64,000 bases of DNA from Niabella sp. (GCF_030150205.1 NZ_JASLGT010000011.1:186001-250000), one strand, 5' to 3'. Positions 26,252 through 36,752 are shown, counted from the stretch's first letter. Translations and numbers: made by a program. Notes: generated from the sequence alone by a model not told the origin.

Positions 26252-27061
26252 ATGAAGCGACTTCTTGTTTTTATCATTTTTTTCGTGACGCTCCGGGCAG
26301 GCGCGCAAAACGATTATGACTGGCAAAAAGATATACCCTACTACCCGGCTTCGGTAAAACAGGATGCTTACCAGCAACGCCAATGCCGGCTGGATATCTA
26401 TTATCCCAGGAATAAAAAAAATGCGGCAACCATTATCTGGTTTCACGGGGGCGGACTCAAAGCCGGTAAAAAGGAAATTCCTGAAGCCCTGATGAACAAA
26501 GGCTATATTATTATAGGGGTGGGCTACCGGTTTTCACCAATAGTAAAAGCTCCGCTATATATTGAAGATGCCGCGGCTGCCGTGGCCTGGGCCTTTCAGC
26601 ATATTGAACAATATGGCGGCAACCGGTCCCGCATCGTTTTGTCCGGGCACTCCGCCGGTGGCTACCTGGATCTGATGCTGACCCTCGACAAAAAATACTT
26701 AAAAACATACAACATAGATGCCGACAGTATACTGGGCATTGTACCTTTTAGTCCGCAGTGCATTACACATTTCACCGTAAGGGAAGAACAGGGTATAACA
26801 CCTCTGCAACCCAGGATCGATACATTGGCGCCGTTATATCATGTCCGGAAAGTCAAACCGGCCATCCTGCTGGTCACGGGCGACCAGGAGCAGGAGCTTT
26901 ATGGACGCTATGAAGAAAATGCCTACCTGCTGCGCATGCTGAAACTGACGGGCAACACCGATGTAAAACTGTATGAGCTGCAGGGTTACGACCATGGCGG
27001 CATGGCACAACCGGCATTTCCGCTGCTGTTGCGGGAAACAAAACGGCTTTCAGGACAATAA
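26252..27061 (+). CDS. Secreted alpha/beta hydrolase (esterase/lipase type)
   Basis: A 269-residue exported esterase with a signal peptide ending near AGAQ. It shows the hormone-sensitive-lipase-like oxyanion motif FHGGGL, the nucleophile elbow GHSAGG, the acid in VTGDQEQE and the His in GYDHGG, so the triad looks complete. These enzymes remove acyl groups from small esters or sugars. The location downstream of a propeller glycosidase and two oxidoreductases suggests action on acylated carbohydrate, which is inference. A 253-base gap separates it from the oxidoreductases. Confidence 0.87.
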   Translation: MKRLLVFIIFFVTLRAGAQNDYDWQKDIPYYPASVKQDAYQQRQCRLDIYYPRNKKNAATIIWFHGGGLKAGKKEIPEALMNKGYIIIGVGYRFSPIVKAPLYIEDAAAAVAWAFQHIEQYGGNRSRIVLSGHSAGGYLDLMLTLDKKYLKTYNIDADSILGIVPFSPQCITHFTVREEQGITPLQPRIDTLAPLYHVRKVKPAILLVTGDQEQELYGRYEENAYLLRMLKLTGNTDVKLYELQGYDHGGMAQPAFPLLLRETKRLSGQ

Positions 27062-27127
27062 AGGTTGTAAGACCGGCAACCGGTATTTCGGTTTAACGGC
27101 CGGAATTTGTACCTTGCATCTATTAAT

Positions 27128-27670
27128 ATGCAAGCGTTGCATACACTCTATACCATAGGCCATTCCACACATAGTTCGGAAGATTTCATCCATATGTTGC
27201 AATCCTTCAACATACGGATGCTGGCTGATATCCGGCGCTTTCCCGGTTCAAAGAAATTTCCCCGGTTCAATAGCGAAGAACTGGCTGCTGAGCTGAAAAG
27301 CAACGGTATTGGATATGTGCATCTGGAGGTATTAGGCGGAAGGAGGAACGTTCAGGAACATTCCCGAAACCACCGCTGGCGCAATGCCTCGTTCAGGGGA
27401 TATGCCGATTATATGGAGACTCCGGAATTTACAAAAGGCATAAAACAACTGGAAGCACTTGCCGTAAAACAACCCACCGCCTGTATGTGTTCGGAAGCAG
27501 TATGGTGGCGTTGTCATCGCTCCCTGGTTGCCGACTACCTGAAAGCAAAGGGCTGGCAGGTCCTGCATATCATGGGTATTGGAAAGGCAGAAGAACATCC
27601 TTATACCTCACCGGCAAGGGTTGCGGGCGACCAGGTATTTTATTTTGATGCCGGTTTGTTTGATCAATAA
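27128..27670 (+). CDS. DUF488 family protein
   Basis: A 180-residue DUF488 protein. I start at the ATG of MQALHTLYTIGHSTHS (27128) because TIGHS near the N terminus is the family hallmark; a TTG 21 bases upstream is less likely. Other marks are LADIRRFPGSKKFPRFN, YVHLEVLGG and MCSEAVWWRCHRSLVADYL, with the conserved Cys/His cluster CSE...CHR. Function is unproven; the cluster suggests metal or redox chemistry. Single gene. Confidence 0.88.
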   Translation: MQALHTLYTIGHSTHSSEDFIHMLQSFNIRMLADIRRFPGSKKFPRFNSEELAAELKSNGIGYVHLEVLGGRRNVQEHSRNHRWRNASFRGYADYMETPEFTKGIKQLEALAVKQPTACMCSEAVWWRCHRSLVADYLKAKGWQVLHIMGIGKAEEHPYTSPARVAGDQVFYFDAGLFDQ

Positions 27671-27863
27671 GGCAGGCCGGGTGGATGGTAATCCTAAAGA
27701 GCCGGTGAAATATGCAAAGCAGGACGATCATACCCAAAGAGCAGCTCCGGACAGCTGCATACCGAAGGCCGCTGTTAACAGAACATTCCTTTAACCTCCT
27801 TGGGAAACGCCGTTTTTACCGCGGTTTAGGTGTCTCCGGAAATGATACCGGCTATGCATGCCG

Positions 27864-30602
27864 TTAATCATCATCCTCGTCTTTTTCCTGTCTGCCGGCC
27901 AGGTGGGCCGGGTATTGCTGATGGCCTTTGGCCGCAAACCAGAGGATCCGGTTGAGCACATCATCATTGCCACCGTCTATATGATCATATTCCTTACGCA
28001 TCGATTGTTTGGCAAACTCCAGTGCCCGGCCTTTCAATGTGGTTAAAGGCACGTTCATTTCATCCAGGGGGATAAGGTTCGCCTTTGCCAGGAAAGGAGT
28101 GAGGGCAGGACTATTGCTAAAGCATTCGAACATCGGCCTTGCGGTAGCATCCATCAGGTTCATGGGCGGAATACCCAGTATCTGTTCAATGGAACGCACC
28201 ATACTGGTTTGATTATAATTGACAGAAATGGTTTTGCCCGTGCGGCTGTACGGGCTTACCACAAAGCCGGTGGTGCGGTAGGCCGATACATGATCCCAGC
28301 CCGCCTGCGAATCATCTTCCGTCACAAACACAACCGTGTTCTTCCAGAACCGGCTTTTGCTCAGGGCCTCAATAATACGACCCAGCGCAAGATCGTTATC
28401 CGCGATCATGGCCCCGGGCGTGGGCATACCCGGCCGTGTACCAACGGTATGATCCGTTGATAATGCCATTACCATCAACTCGGGCAATGAATCCCCGGGC
28501 ATGGCTTCATATGCGTTCAGTTCTTTTATAAAGGCATCGGCACGGTACTGGTCGGTGATCTTTAATTCGTCTGAGGCTGGATAATTGGGCGACAACCAGG
28601 GGCCCACCCTGGATATGGTGGTTACGTTTTTAAACTCCAGCGGTTCTCCGTTTTTATATTTGGTATAAATATCCGTCCAGGTTAATTTTTTGTCCATATC
28701 GGGCAGGGCCGCTTCACCATAAATGCGTACGCTTTTTCCATGGTCGGCGGCATTGTTCCAGATAAATCCCTTTTGGTTATAAACCATCGCATCCGTTTGT
28801 ACATGCGGATAGCTGCGGAACCAGGCGCGTACATTCTTCTCAATATAATCCGTTACCATAGCAGCATCCGTCCACTGATGCCCTTCGGCAGAACATTTAC
28901 CGGATGCATGGTAATTATCCAGCAATACATAATCCCTGGCCAGCTGGTGTTGATTGGGTGTTACGCTGTCGCCGTACAGGCAAAGATTCCTGGATCCGTT
29001 CCCTTTGGGCATGTCGCCCAACACCTGGTCATAGGTACGGTTCTCTTTAATCACATACAAAACATGTTTGAATACCGAAGGCTCACCAATGCGTTCCGGC
29101 ATGGGCCGGGCGGGTACGCCTTTACGAGGGCTCAAACGCGACAATTCCGTACGGAACAATAGCATCAGTTTTTTAACATCAACTGTATAACGTTGTAGCT
29201 GTTGATTCTCCGGAACGGGTATAAAAGAAAGAGTAGCTTTTGCATAATGCGAATTATAAGCGGGTTTGGAATAGGCGGTGGCTTCCCTGCCCGGGTTGCT
29301 GAGTTCCTTACTGCTAATGCGGGGACCTTCGCCCTCCAGGTTGGTAACCACCAGCAGGTTGCCGATCACCCGTACACCACCGGGATACGCCTCCGTTGGA
29401 ATAAACCCCTTTACAAATGACCGGCCGTTTCCTTTGGAACAGGCATCTGCTCCCAGTTGTACCACGGCCAGCGCATTGTCCATACCATTAGCCACATACA
29501 AAATGCGTCCATCGGGAGATATATCCAGCGCATTGGGCGAATCACCGATAAAACCGGTAGCCGCATCTATCTTTACAGATATCGTAGCAGCAACAGAAAG
29601 ATCCGTCGTGCTGATCACCGAAACAGCGTCAGAGTTGCCATTGGCCACATAAACGAATTGCCCGTCCGGACTGGCCACCAGGTCATTCGGGTGCAGCCCC
29701 ACAGCGATTTCTTTCGCCAGTGATCCACCAGTGGTAAAAACGGAAACAGATCCGCCCGAAGCTGCGCCAGTAGCAGGATCAATAAACATTTTCCCATACG
29801 GAACGCCAGCCGTTTCAGCAGCAGCACCGGACGCCGGCAGGGTTCCGCCCCAGTTGCTTACATAAACATGCCCATTTACAATGGTAATACCATAAGGTGC
29901 TACCCCGGTAGGCATCGTCCATACCCGCTGTTTATTGGTAAGATCGATCTTTTCAAGCGTATTATTTCCGTTTAGCACCACGTACAGGTAAGGAATACCG
30001 CCTTCGGTATGCACGGCCACTTCATTTGGCAGGGCCAGGGGAGCGGGGGCGATCGATGCAAAACCAATGGTATCCTTTATTTCGAGGCTCTTTCCGTTCC
30101 ATACCGCTTCAAAAACAGCCGATCGCTTCTGCCCGCTTTGGGCTGCGCTCCAGAAAATGCGGGTGTCTTTGCCTCTTTGTATAACTTCTATACCCGAATA
30201 AGTGCTCATAAATCCTTTATAGATGGTGCCGGTATAGGTCCAGGATGCCAGCAGTTTTTTTTGCCGGTAATCGATCACAGAAATACCATAGCGGTCTTCC
30301 ACGGCTACCAGCCAGGTGCCGGGGATCCGCTTCAGATCCAGGCTGTGGTTTTCCAGGTTAGGATCTCCATAGCGCAGTACCGATCCTGCCGGATGTATAA
30401 TGCGGTTATAGGGCATCAATACGGGCAATTCATTGCGGGTAAGCGTGCTGTTATCATACGTTGCATGATAGGGATCTGCTGTGGTCTTTTTTGCAGGTGT
30501 GACTACCTGCGCCTGTAAGGGATGGATCGATAGGCCGGTGATGCCCAGCCATACCATCAGTAAAGGGGAAAAGAACCGTTTATTTAGTTGGGATAAATGC
30601 AT
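27864..30602 (-). CDS. Beta-propeller (YncE-like) / phosphoesterase fusion, exported
   Basis: A 912-residue exported two-domain protein. The start at MHLSQLNKRF (30602) gives a signal peptide ending near LQAQ. The N-terminal half is a YVTN/YncE-type propeller (for example HPNDLVASPDGQFVYVANGN, SPDGRILYVANGMDNALAV). The C-terminal half matches the phosphoesterase/alkaline-phosphatase superfamily: VLYVIKENRTYDQVLGDM, SAEGHQWTDAAMVTDY, ALSTDHTVGTRPG and VTEDDSQAGWDHV. Family members hydrolyse phosphoesters, some acting as phospholipase C. Encoded on the minus strand next to a co-oriented exported metallophosphoesterase, which suggests phosphate scavenging outside the cytoplasm. Confidence 0.87.
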   Translation of the reverse strand: MHLSQLNKRFFSPLLMVWLGITGLSIHPLQAQVVTPAKKTTADPYHATYDNSTLTRNELPVLMPYNRIIHPAGSVLRYGDPNLENHSLDLKRIPGTWLVAVEDRYGISVIDYRQKKLLASWTYTGTIYKGFMSTYSGIEVIQRGKDTRIFWSAAQSGQKRSAVFEAVWNGKSLEIKDTIGFASIAPAPLALPNEVAVHTEGGIPYLYVVLNGNNTLEKIDLTNKQRVWTMPTGVAPYGITIVNGHVYVSNWGGTLPASGAAAETAGVPYGKMFIDPATGAASGGSVSVFTTGGSLAKEIAVGLHPNDLVASPDGQFVYVANGNSDAVSVISTTDLSVAATISVKIDAATGFIGDSPNALDISPDGRILYVANGMDNALAVVQLGADACSKGNGRSFVKGFIPTEAYPGGVRVIGNLLVVTNLEGEGPRISSKELSNPGREATAYSKPAYNSHYAKATLSFIPVPENQQLQRYTVDVKKLMLLFRTELSRLSPRKGVPARPMPERIGEPSVFKHVLYVIKENRTYDQVLGDMPKGNGSRNLCLYGDSVTPNQHQLARDYVLLDNYHASGKCSAEGHQWTDAAMVTDYIEKNVRAWFRSYPHVQTDAMVYNQKGFIWNNAADHGKSVRIYGEAALPDMDKKLTWTDIYTKYKNGEPLEFKNVTTISRVGPWLSPNYPASDELKITDQYRADAFIKELNAYEAMPGDSLPELMVMALSTDHTVGTRPGMPTPGAMIADNDLALGRIIEALSKSRFWKNTVVFVTEDDSQAGWDHVSAYRTTGFVVSPYSRTGKTISVNYNQTSMVRSIEQILGIPPMNLMDATARPMFECFSNSPALTPFLAKANLIPLDEMNVPLTTLKGRALEFAKQSMRKEYDHIDGGNDDVLNRILWFAAKGHQQYPAHLAGRQEKDEDDD

Positions 30603-30802
30603 AAATGAGCCTTTGTATAGAAATATGCTGCAAGGTAGAAAGAAAATAAAATGCGCTGGCATTAGCAGCGTTTTATTTCGATTAATTTGTTGGACGAATG
30701 TTTTCACCATTAAGCCCGTTCCCTAATCACGGGATGGCCGCCTGCCGGAACGGTTCATGATGCTAAATGACGATGACACTGCCGGTTTTAATGGTACGGC
30801 AG

Positions 30803-31780
30803 TTACCATTGCAGGTCACTGATCCGTGGCACGATTTCTTTACCGGTATGCAGCATTTCAGAATTTTGATAGTTCAGTTCTTCCGGCGATTTTCCTTCCC
30901 ATTGACTGGCTTTTCCTTTCAGATGAATCTTGCCCTTAACAGGATCAATGGTAAGTGTAGTAAACAGCGCATCCCTGTAAGGGCAGGTATAGGAAAGATA
31001 GGGGTATTGCTGATGCACTGCAGGGTTATAGATCATGTGTTTGTATTTTTCGCCCATCCAGTAATAGGAGGCAGAATTGACATGTACATAATGCACTCCA
31101 TTCAGGTGATAATGGGCGTCGATATGTGTATGACCGTTTATCGCAAGCAGGATTTTGTTCCGGTATTTTTCCAGCAGCTGCTGTATTTCAGCCGCATTAT
31201 CTACAGCACCGGAGCCTGCCAGTGGCTGATGCGACACAATGATGCAGGGCTCTTTTATTGTTTCCAACTGCTCTCTTAACCAGGCCGTTTGTTCCGGCCC
31301 GATATAAGCAGCATAACCGCCTTTATGAGCCGGCGAACCCTTATCGTTTCCATCCAGTACCAGCAAATAAATGCCTTTTAGTTTAAAGGCATAATAGCGG
31401 CCGGGCATGCCCCAATAGTTGATACACTGCTGTTTGGTATAACCGCCGTCCGTATCATGATTGCCGATCACATGCAGGGTTTTCGGATGCGCATTCCTAA
31501 ATGCCTCAATGACGCTTTTATTCTTGTCACCGGGATAAGCAAAATCACCCATTTGCAGCAGCGCATCGGGTTTTACTTTTTTCATGTCGGCCAGAAAAGC
31601 CGCCAGTCGCTCGTAGCCGGTCGGGATCAGGTCCTGGTGGAGGTCGGTTATGATACCGATCTTAATGGTTTCTTTTTTTAATGCTGCTGATACAGCCGCC
31701 GGAATGCTCAGGGCAAGCCCTGCAGACGCCGCGGCCTTAATAAATTGCCGCCGGCTAAGGGAAGTCGTTTGTTGGTTCAT
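30803..31780 (-). CDS. Tat-exported metallophosphoesterase
   Basis: A 325-residue calcineurin-like phosphoesterase with a twin-arginine signal (SLSRRQFIKAAASAGLALSIPAA). The five metal motifs are intact: ITDLHQD, MGDFAYPGD, VIGNHDTDGG, VSHQPLAG and NGHTHIDAH. These bind two metal ions and hydrolyse phosphomono- or diesters. It lies upstream of the propeller-phosphoesterase gene on the same strand with a 200-base gap, a functional pair by theme though perhaps separately transcribed. Confidence 0.92.
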   Translation of the reverse strand: MNQQTTSLSRRQFIKAAASAGLALSIPAAVSAALKKETIKIGIITDLHQDLIPTGYERLAAFLADMKKVKPDALLQMGDFAYPGDKNKSVIEAFRNAHPKTLHVIGNHDTDGGYTKQQCINYWGMPGRYYAFKLKGIYLLVLDGNDKGSPAHKGGYAAYIGPEQTAWLREQLETIKEPCIIVSHQPLAGSGAVDNAAEIQQLLEKYRNKILLAINGHTHIDAHYHLNGVHYVHVNSASYYWMGEKYKHMIYNPAVHQQYPYLSYTCPYRDALFTTLTIDPVKGKIHLKGKASQWEGKSPEELNYQNSEMLHTGKEIVPRISDLQW

Positions 31781-32063
31781 ATTTCAATACACAAATTAAG
31801 GCAAAAGCACCATTTATTAAAGAGGTGATGCAAACTTAACAGCATTAAAAATAAACCGCAAAGCGCGAAATTTCCGCAAAGGTTCGCAATGAGAGGCTGG
31901 CTGCAAAATAATGTTGCGTTCTTGGCGAGTACCTGGCGTTCCTTGCGTTTAAACATAAATCGCAAAAAAAACTGAGCGTGCTGCATAAAGCCTGTTCGGT
32001 TCTGCAAACGGCCTTCACGCACTTGCAGCGGTTTTCCTATCTTCACAAACTAAATAGTTTTTT

Positions 32064-32534
32064 ATGAAATTCAGCATGATCGTTTTTGTTGCTTTCCTCA
32101 TCGTATCCTGCACCCAACAACCAAAGGAACAGGCAAAAACGCCGCAGGTTCCAATCACTGGTACCTGGAAGCTTTTAAAGGGAACGCTTATTGAGAACGG
32201 CGATACGACCATTACCGATTATACAAAAGACCGGTCCTTTATAAAGATCATCAACGACAGCCATTTCGCCTTCCTGCATCATGGTTTGAAAAATGGAAAA
32301 GATTCTTCCTTTTTTTCAGCAGGAGGAGGCACCTATACATTAAAAGACAGCACCTACACAGAGCACCTGGAATACTGCAATGCGCGGAACTGGGAAGGCA
32401 ATGATTTCAGCTTTACTATTTCTATTTATAAGGATACGCTCATACAACAGGGCATTGAAAAAATTGCCGGCAGCAATGTAAACCGGTACAATATCGAAAA
32501 GTATATACGGGTAAAGAAAGAAACGGCCAACTGA
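32064..32534 (+). CDS. Lipocalin-like lipoprotein
   Basis: A 156-residue predicted lipoprotein with the signal MKFSMIVFVAFLIVSC (lipobox Cys16). The mature part begins with ITGTWKLLKGTLIENGD, the GxW start typical of small lipocalin-like beta-barrels of Bacteroidetes, followed by alternating hydrophobic strands. It is probably anchored to the periplasmic face of a membrane. The ligand is unknown. Single gene, divergent from the metallophosphoesterase. Confidence 0.7.
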   Translation: MKFSMIVFVAFLIVSCTQQPKEQAKTPQVPITGTWKLLKGTLIENGDTTITDYTKDRSFIKIINDSHFAFLHHGLKNGKDSSFFSAGGGTYTLKDSTYTEHLEYCNARNWEGNDFSFTISIYKDTLIQQGIEKIAGSNVNRYNIEKYIRVKKETAN

Positions 32535-32582
32535 TCTCCGGAAAGGAGGATTATTTGAATTTGAAAACGAGAGCTATCGGTC

Positions 32583-33323
32583 CTACTTACCAAGCCATGC
32601 ATTGAGTATTAAAATAATACCAATGCCCATAAGTCCGTAAAGAATATACTTAAGGAACGCCCGGTTGTTCAATTTATGGTTCAGCCACCGGCCTAAAAAT
32701 ATGGCCGGGATGGATGTGGCCAACGATAGCAGGAAATAGTAATTCACTTCGGCGGTCACCAGTCCTTTCGCATAATATCCGATGAAGCCAAGCAGGCTCA
32801 CGGGTAAAAAATAAGCCTGTAACGTGGCACGAAAATGAGTAGCAGTCCATTTTCTGAGATTTCCGTATACCACAAGGGGAGGACCGTTTAATCCATAGGC
32901 GCCACCGAAAACGCCCGACAAAAAACCACAAATAAAAAGCCATATTTGACTGTCTTCTTTTAACGTTTTTGTTGTTTTAACAGCCAGGGTATAAAGCGCA
33001 TAGCAAATGATCAGTAATCCCAGCACTGTTTTTACCTGGGCTTCATTGCCATATACAAGAATGAGCAGCCCCAGGGGAATACCCGGAATGGCATAAAAAA
33101 TAAGCCATTTTGCGCTATAGAAATGGATCTTCCGGTGATCCTGGATCACGATGATCAGTGCAATAACAATGGATAACATCACTGATAAGGGAACAGCGGT
33201 GGTTGCGGGCAAAAAAAGTAGCAGCAGCGGCACTGCAATTAAAGATTCTCCAAAACCCAGGGTTGACCGGACAAGTGCGGCAATAAAACTAATCGTAAGA
33301 ATTGAAATGATGGAGAGGCTCAT
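32583..33323 (-). CDS. TauE/SafE family sulfite exporter-like permease
   Basis: A 246-residue membrane protein with about eight hydrophobic helices and the TauE/SafE repeats: ALVRSTLGFGESLIAVPLLLL (GFG motif) near the N terminus and its counterpart GFLSGVFGGAYGLNGPPLVVY in the second half. Family members export sulfite, sulfoacetate or related organosulfur anions. Nothing in the neighbourhood fixes the substrate. It runs convergent to the lipocalin-like gene. Confidence 0.9.
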   Translation of the reverse strand: MSLSIISILTISFIAALVRSTLGFGESLIAVPLLLLFLPATTAVPLSVMLSIVIALIIVIQDHRKIHFYSAKWLIFYAIPGIPLGLLILVYGNEAQVKTVLGLLIICYALYTLAVKTTKTLKEDSQIWLFICGFLSGVFGGAYGLNGPPLVVYGNLRKWTATHFRATLQAYFLPVSLLGFIGYYAKGLVTAEVNYYFLLSLATSIPAIFLGRWLNHKLNNRAFLKYILYGLMGIGIILILNAWLGK

Positions 33324-33604
33324 ACTTTATATTAATACCTGTGCTGTTTTTCGGTAAAAGTCTACCGTAAAAAAGTGCAACAACGTGTTTTCGTAAGGGC
33401 GCTAAAATACATAAATATTTTAGATTGGATAAAAGCAAAAAAAGACGTTGCGCTGGCAATATTGTTGTATAAATGAACAATCACTGTATCAAAAACGTAC
33501 ATTTATATTTTAGTTATGCATGCATCTTGTTGCTTTTCAAAAGAGTAGGTAAATGGCATTTTTCTTGAACATTTTAACGGATACCTCTTACTCTTTTTAA
33601 TAGT

Positions 33605-36013
33605 ATGTTCATTATGTTAAGAAATCATCTAAAAACGGCCTGGCAAAATTTACGTAAGCATAAAGCATATGTAGCGATTAATACTGCTGGGTTGGCTATA
33701 GGCGTGGCGGCCTGCCTGCTTATTTTCTTATTGATTCAATATGAAACAAGCTTCGATCATTTTCATAAAGATACAGACCGTATTTACAGGGTAGTGGCAG
33801 CCAACAAAACGCCGGAGGGTATGCATTATTCGCAGGGAAGTGCTTTTCCCGTAGCTGAAGGCCTTCGACTGGATTATCCGCAGCTGGAGCAGGTGGCCCG
33901 TATTTATGCACGGAACAATAAGCAGATAACCCTGTTAAACGACGACACGCATACGCCGCAAAAAAAATTCAGGGAGAACGTCCTTTATGCAGAGCCTGCG
34001 TTTTTCCACATCTTCAATTTCCCTTTCCTGGCAGGCGACCCTAATACAGCATTGTCGGAAATAAATACTGCGGTGCTGACACAGGCCACAGCCGAAAAAT
34101 ATTTCGGAGACTGGCACACCGCCATCGGCAAGTGGATTAAGTATGATAATGGGAATGTTTGCAAAGTAACCGGCATCCTGCAAAACACACCGGCCAATAC
34201 CGACTTTCCGCTGCAGGTGGTGTTTTCTTTTAAGACCTCGAAACAAGAGGATCTTTCAACAGATTGGGCAGCCCAGGACGGATCTTTAAACACTTTTGTA
34301 GTGCTTTCCAAAAACATGACAGTTCAACAATTTGACGCGGATCTAAAAACCTTTGTAAAAAAACACATCCCTGCTGAATATGCCAGCCAGGGGTATCAGC
34401 TGCAACCCCTAAACCAGATGCATTACGAGCGCGCATATGGAACGCTTAGCGGGAAAACCTTTAGTAAAGAATTGATCACGGCCTTAAGCCTGATTGGATT
34501 GTTTTTGTTGATCATCGCCTGCATCAATTTTATCAACCTGGCCACAGCGCAGGCCGTAAACCGTTCAAAAGAAGTAGGAATCCGGAAAGTGCTGGGCAGT
34601 AGTAAAATGCAACTGATCCTTCAGTTTTTAAGCGAGACCTTTCTCATTACACTGGTTTCTGTTATCATAGCAATTGGAGTTGCCCTTTTGCTATTGCCAT
34701 CACTCAATCATTTATTACAAACATCCGTGAAAATACAGTTCAGTACCTCGCTGATGCTGTTTCTATGTGGCCTCATTGTTACGGTGACCTTATTATCCGG
34801 TATCTATCCCGCCGTTGTTTTGTCCGGATTTAACCCTATCGTTGTTCTCAAAAATAAATTTACCAGCAAAGCGGCAGGAGGGCTTTCCATGCGAAAGGTA
34901 TTGGTCGTTTTTCAGTTTGTTATTGCACAGGTTTTGATCATCGGTACATTAGTGGTCGTGCACCAGATGCGATTTTTCCAGCATGCAGACCTGGGTTTTG
35001 ATAAGGATGCCATTGTAACGGTACCGATGGCCAATGATACGGCAGGCCGTACGAAAGGAGATGCGTTAAAACTGCAGCTGCAGCAGCTAACGGGTGTAAA
35101 GGACGTGAGTTTGAGCGCATTTAGCCCGATGGACCAGGCCGGCTGGGATGATGATTTTATATTTGATAATGCTACAAAAAAAGCAGGCTTTAAAACCGAT
35201 TTTAAATGGGCCGACGCGGATTACTTTAAAACGTTTAATATCCGGTTCATTGCAGGCAACCCATATATTCCCGCCGATACGGTAAACGGTTTTGTGGTCA
35301 ATGAAATGATGACAAAAAAACTGGGCTTTAAAAACCCTGAAAATATTATCGGAAAAAAAATCAGCTTCTGGGAAGGAAAGATAAATGGACCGGTGGTAGG
35401 GGTGGTAAAAGACTTTAACGGCTATTCGCTAAAAGAGGAAATGAAACCGATGGTACTGAGTTCCAACAAAATGTTTTACCGGCTCTTTAACATCAAAATA
35501 CAACCCCAGCAGGCCCAGCAAACCCTGGCGGCTATCGCTTCCCTCTGGAACAAAACCTACCCGGATTTTGTATATGAATACCAGTTTCTTGATGAAAAGA
35601 TCGCCAGCTTTTATCAGCAGGAAAACCAGCTCTCACAATTGTACCAGTTATTTGCAGGCATTGCCATCTTTATTTCCTGTTTAGGTTTATATGGCTTTGT
35701 TTCCTTTATGGCGGCACAGCGTACCAAGGAAATTGGCGTTCGTAAAGTATTGGGTGCATCCGTAAGCAGCATCGTCTATTTATTCTCAAAAGAATTCACA
35801 CTGCTCATTGGTATTGCGTTTTTAATTGCCAGTCCGATTGCTTATTATATAATGCACCGGTGGCTGCAAAATTTTGCCTACCGGGTCCATCTGGGTATCG
35901 GGCTGTTTTTATTAACCATTTTGATTGCTGAAATCATCGCGTGGCTTACTGTGGGTTACCAGGCCATAAAAGCCTCTGTAGCCAACCCTGTAAAAAGTTT
36001 ACGGACAGAATAA
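33605..36013 (+). CDS. FtsX-type ABC transporter permease, long Bacteroidetes form
   Basis: An 802-residue MacB/FtsX permease. A first transmembrane helix (INTAGLAIGVAACLLIFLLIQ) precedes a large periplasmic MacB-type domain. Three helices (from about residue 290) contain NFINLATAQAVNRSKEVGIRKVLG-type text, and a second periplasmic domain leads to the C-terminal FtsX domain with the matching TKEIGVRKVLGASVSSIVYLFS. Such permeases normally pair with a MacB-like ATPase for export of lipoproteins or peptides or for mechanotransmission; no ATPase gene is adjacent. ATG 33605 or 33614 could be used. A small secreted protein follows 27 bases later. Confidence 0.9.
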   Translation: MFIMLRNHLKTAWQNLRKHKAYVAINTAGLAIGVAACLLIFLLIQYETSFDHFHKDTDRIYRVVAANKTPEGMHYSQGSAFPVAEGLRLDYPQLEQVARIYARNNKQITLLNDDTHTPQKKFRENVLYAEPAFFHIFNFPFLAGDPNTALSEINTAVLTQATAEKYFGDWHTAIGKWIKYDNGNVCKVTGILQNTPANTDFPLQVVFSFKTSKQEDLSTDWAAQDGSLNTFVVLSKNMTVQQFDADLKTFVKKHIPAEYASQGYQLQPLNQMHYERAYGTLSGKTFSKELITALSLIGLFLLIIACINFINLATAQAVNRSKEVGIRKVLGSSKMQLILQFLSETFLITLVSVIIAIGVALLLLPSLNHLLQTSVKIQFSTSLMLFLCGLIVTVTLLSGIYPAVVLSGFNPIVVLKNKFTSKAAGGLSMRKVLVVFQFVIAQVLIIGTLVVVHQMRFFQHADLGFDKDAIVTVPMANDTAGRTKGDALKLQLQQLTGVKDVSLSAFSPMDQAGWDDDFIFDNATKKAGFKTDFKWADADYFKTFNIRFIAGNPYIPADTVNGFVVNEMMTKKLGFKNPENIIGKKISFWEGKINGPVVGVVKDFNGYSLKEEMKPMVLSSNKMFYRLFNIKIQPQQAQQTLAAIASLWNKTYPDFVYEYQFLDEKIASFYQQENQLSQLYQLFAGIAIFISCLGLYGFVSFMAAQRTKEIGVRKVLGASVSSIVYLFSKEFTLLIGIAFLIASPIAYYIMHRWLQNFAYRVHLGIGLFLLTILIAEIIAWLTVGYQAIKASVANPVKSLRTE

Positions 36014-36040
36014 ATGAACCCTTGTTTTTAAATAGTAACA

Positions 36041-36628
36041 ATGAAAACGATCATTACGACGATTGCCTGTTTTATCCTGGTTGTGTTAAACGCAAATGCG
36101 CAGGATGAAAAGCCTGAACTATTAAAAAAGCCGGCGTCCTGGCAATTTGAAAAGTTTGTGCTGCCACCCACTTTTGCTCCCGGTTTCCCATACACAGGCG
36201 TGGAAGAGTTGCGTTTTTCGCCCGGGATGTTTAATAAGGACGCATCCGATTATTTTAGTTATGCATTTGTTGCGCAGCTTAATCAGACCACCAGTATTAC
36301 GCAGGACGCCTTAAAAAATTACCTGCTTACATATTTTAGAGGTTTATGCGGCAGTACGGCTAAGCAACGCAATCTTTCCATAGATACAGCGCAGATAACC
36401 GTTTCAATAGAAAAAAAGGACCGATCTATTTATGATGCCACACTCAACGTCTTCGGCGTTTTTGCAGATGGAGCACCGGTTATATTAAATGCGGAAATAA
36501 AAGTATTAACCCATGCACCTGCTAAAAAGACCTACCTGCTGTTCATTACATCACCTCAACGGAAAACACATGTTATCTGGCAACAGTTATACAACATTCA
36601 AAAGGAGTTCAAAATACCGAAGGAGTAA
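36041..36628 (+). CDS. Hypothetical exported protein downstream of the FtsX permease
   Basis: A 195-residue protein with a clear signal peptide (MKTIITTIACFILVVLNANAQ). I recognise no family. The mature region has a duplicated-looking alpha/beta pattern with a single Cys (LRGLCGS region) and ends in basic sequence. The 27-base gap after the permease gene suggests co-transcription and perhaps a periplasmic partner. Confidence 0.7.
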   Translation: MKTIITTIACFILVVLNANAQDEKPELLKKPASWQFEKFVLPPTFAPGFPYTGVEELRFSPGMFNKDASDYFSYAFVAQLNQTTSITQDALKNYLLTYFRGLCGSTAKQRNLSIDTAQITVSIEKKDRSIYDATLNVFGVFADGAPVILNAEIKVLTHAPAKKTYLLFITSPQRKTHVIWQQLYNIQKEFKIPKE

Positions 36629-36752
36629 TCCTGGATTAGCTTAACGGGTCCCAGGTGTTCGAGGCCGACTGCAGGGGATGCTGTTAGGATATCATTTTAT
36701 CTGTAGTTATTTATTTAACATAATATAAATTATGAGAAACAAATAATCGTCG

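Noticed and set aside
26031..26255. 74-codon ORF before the esterase gene
   Set aside because: No convincing start context or family; its hydrophobic stretch and overlap with the next ATG could be chance in a 253-base spacer.
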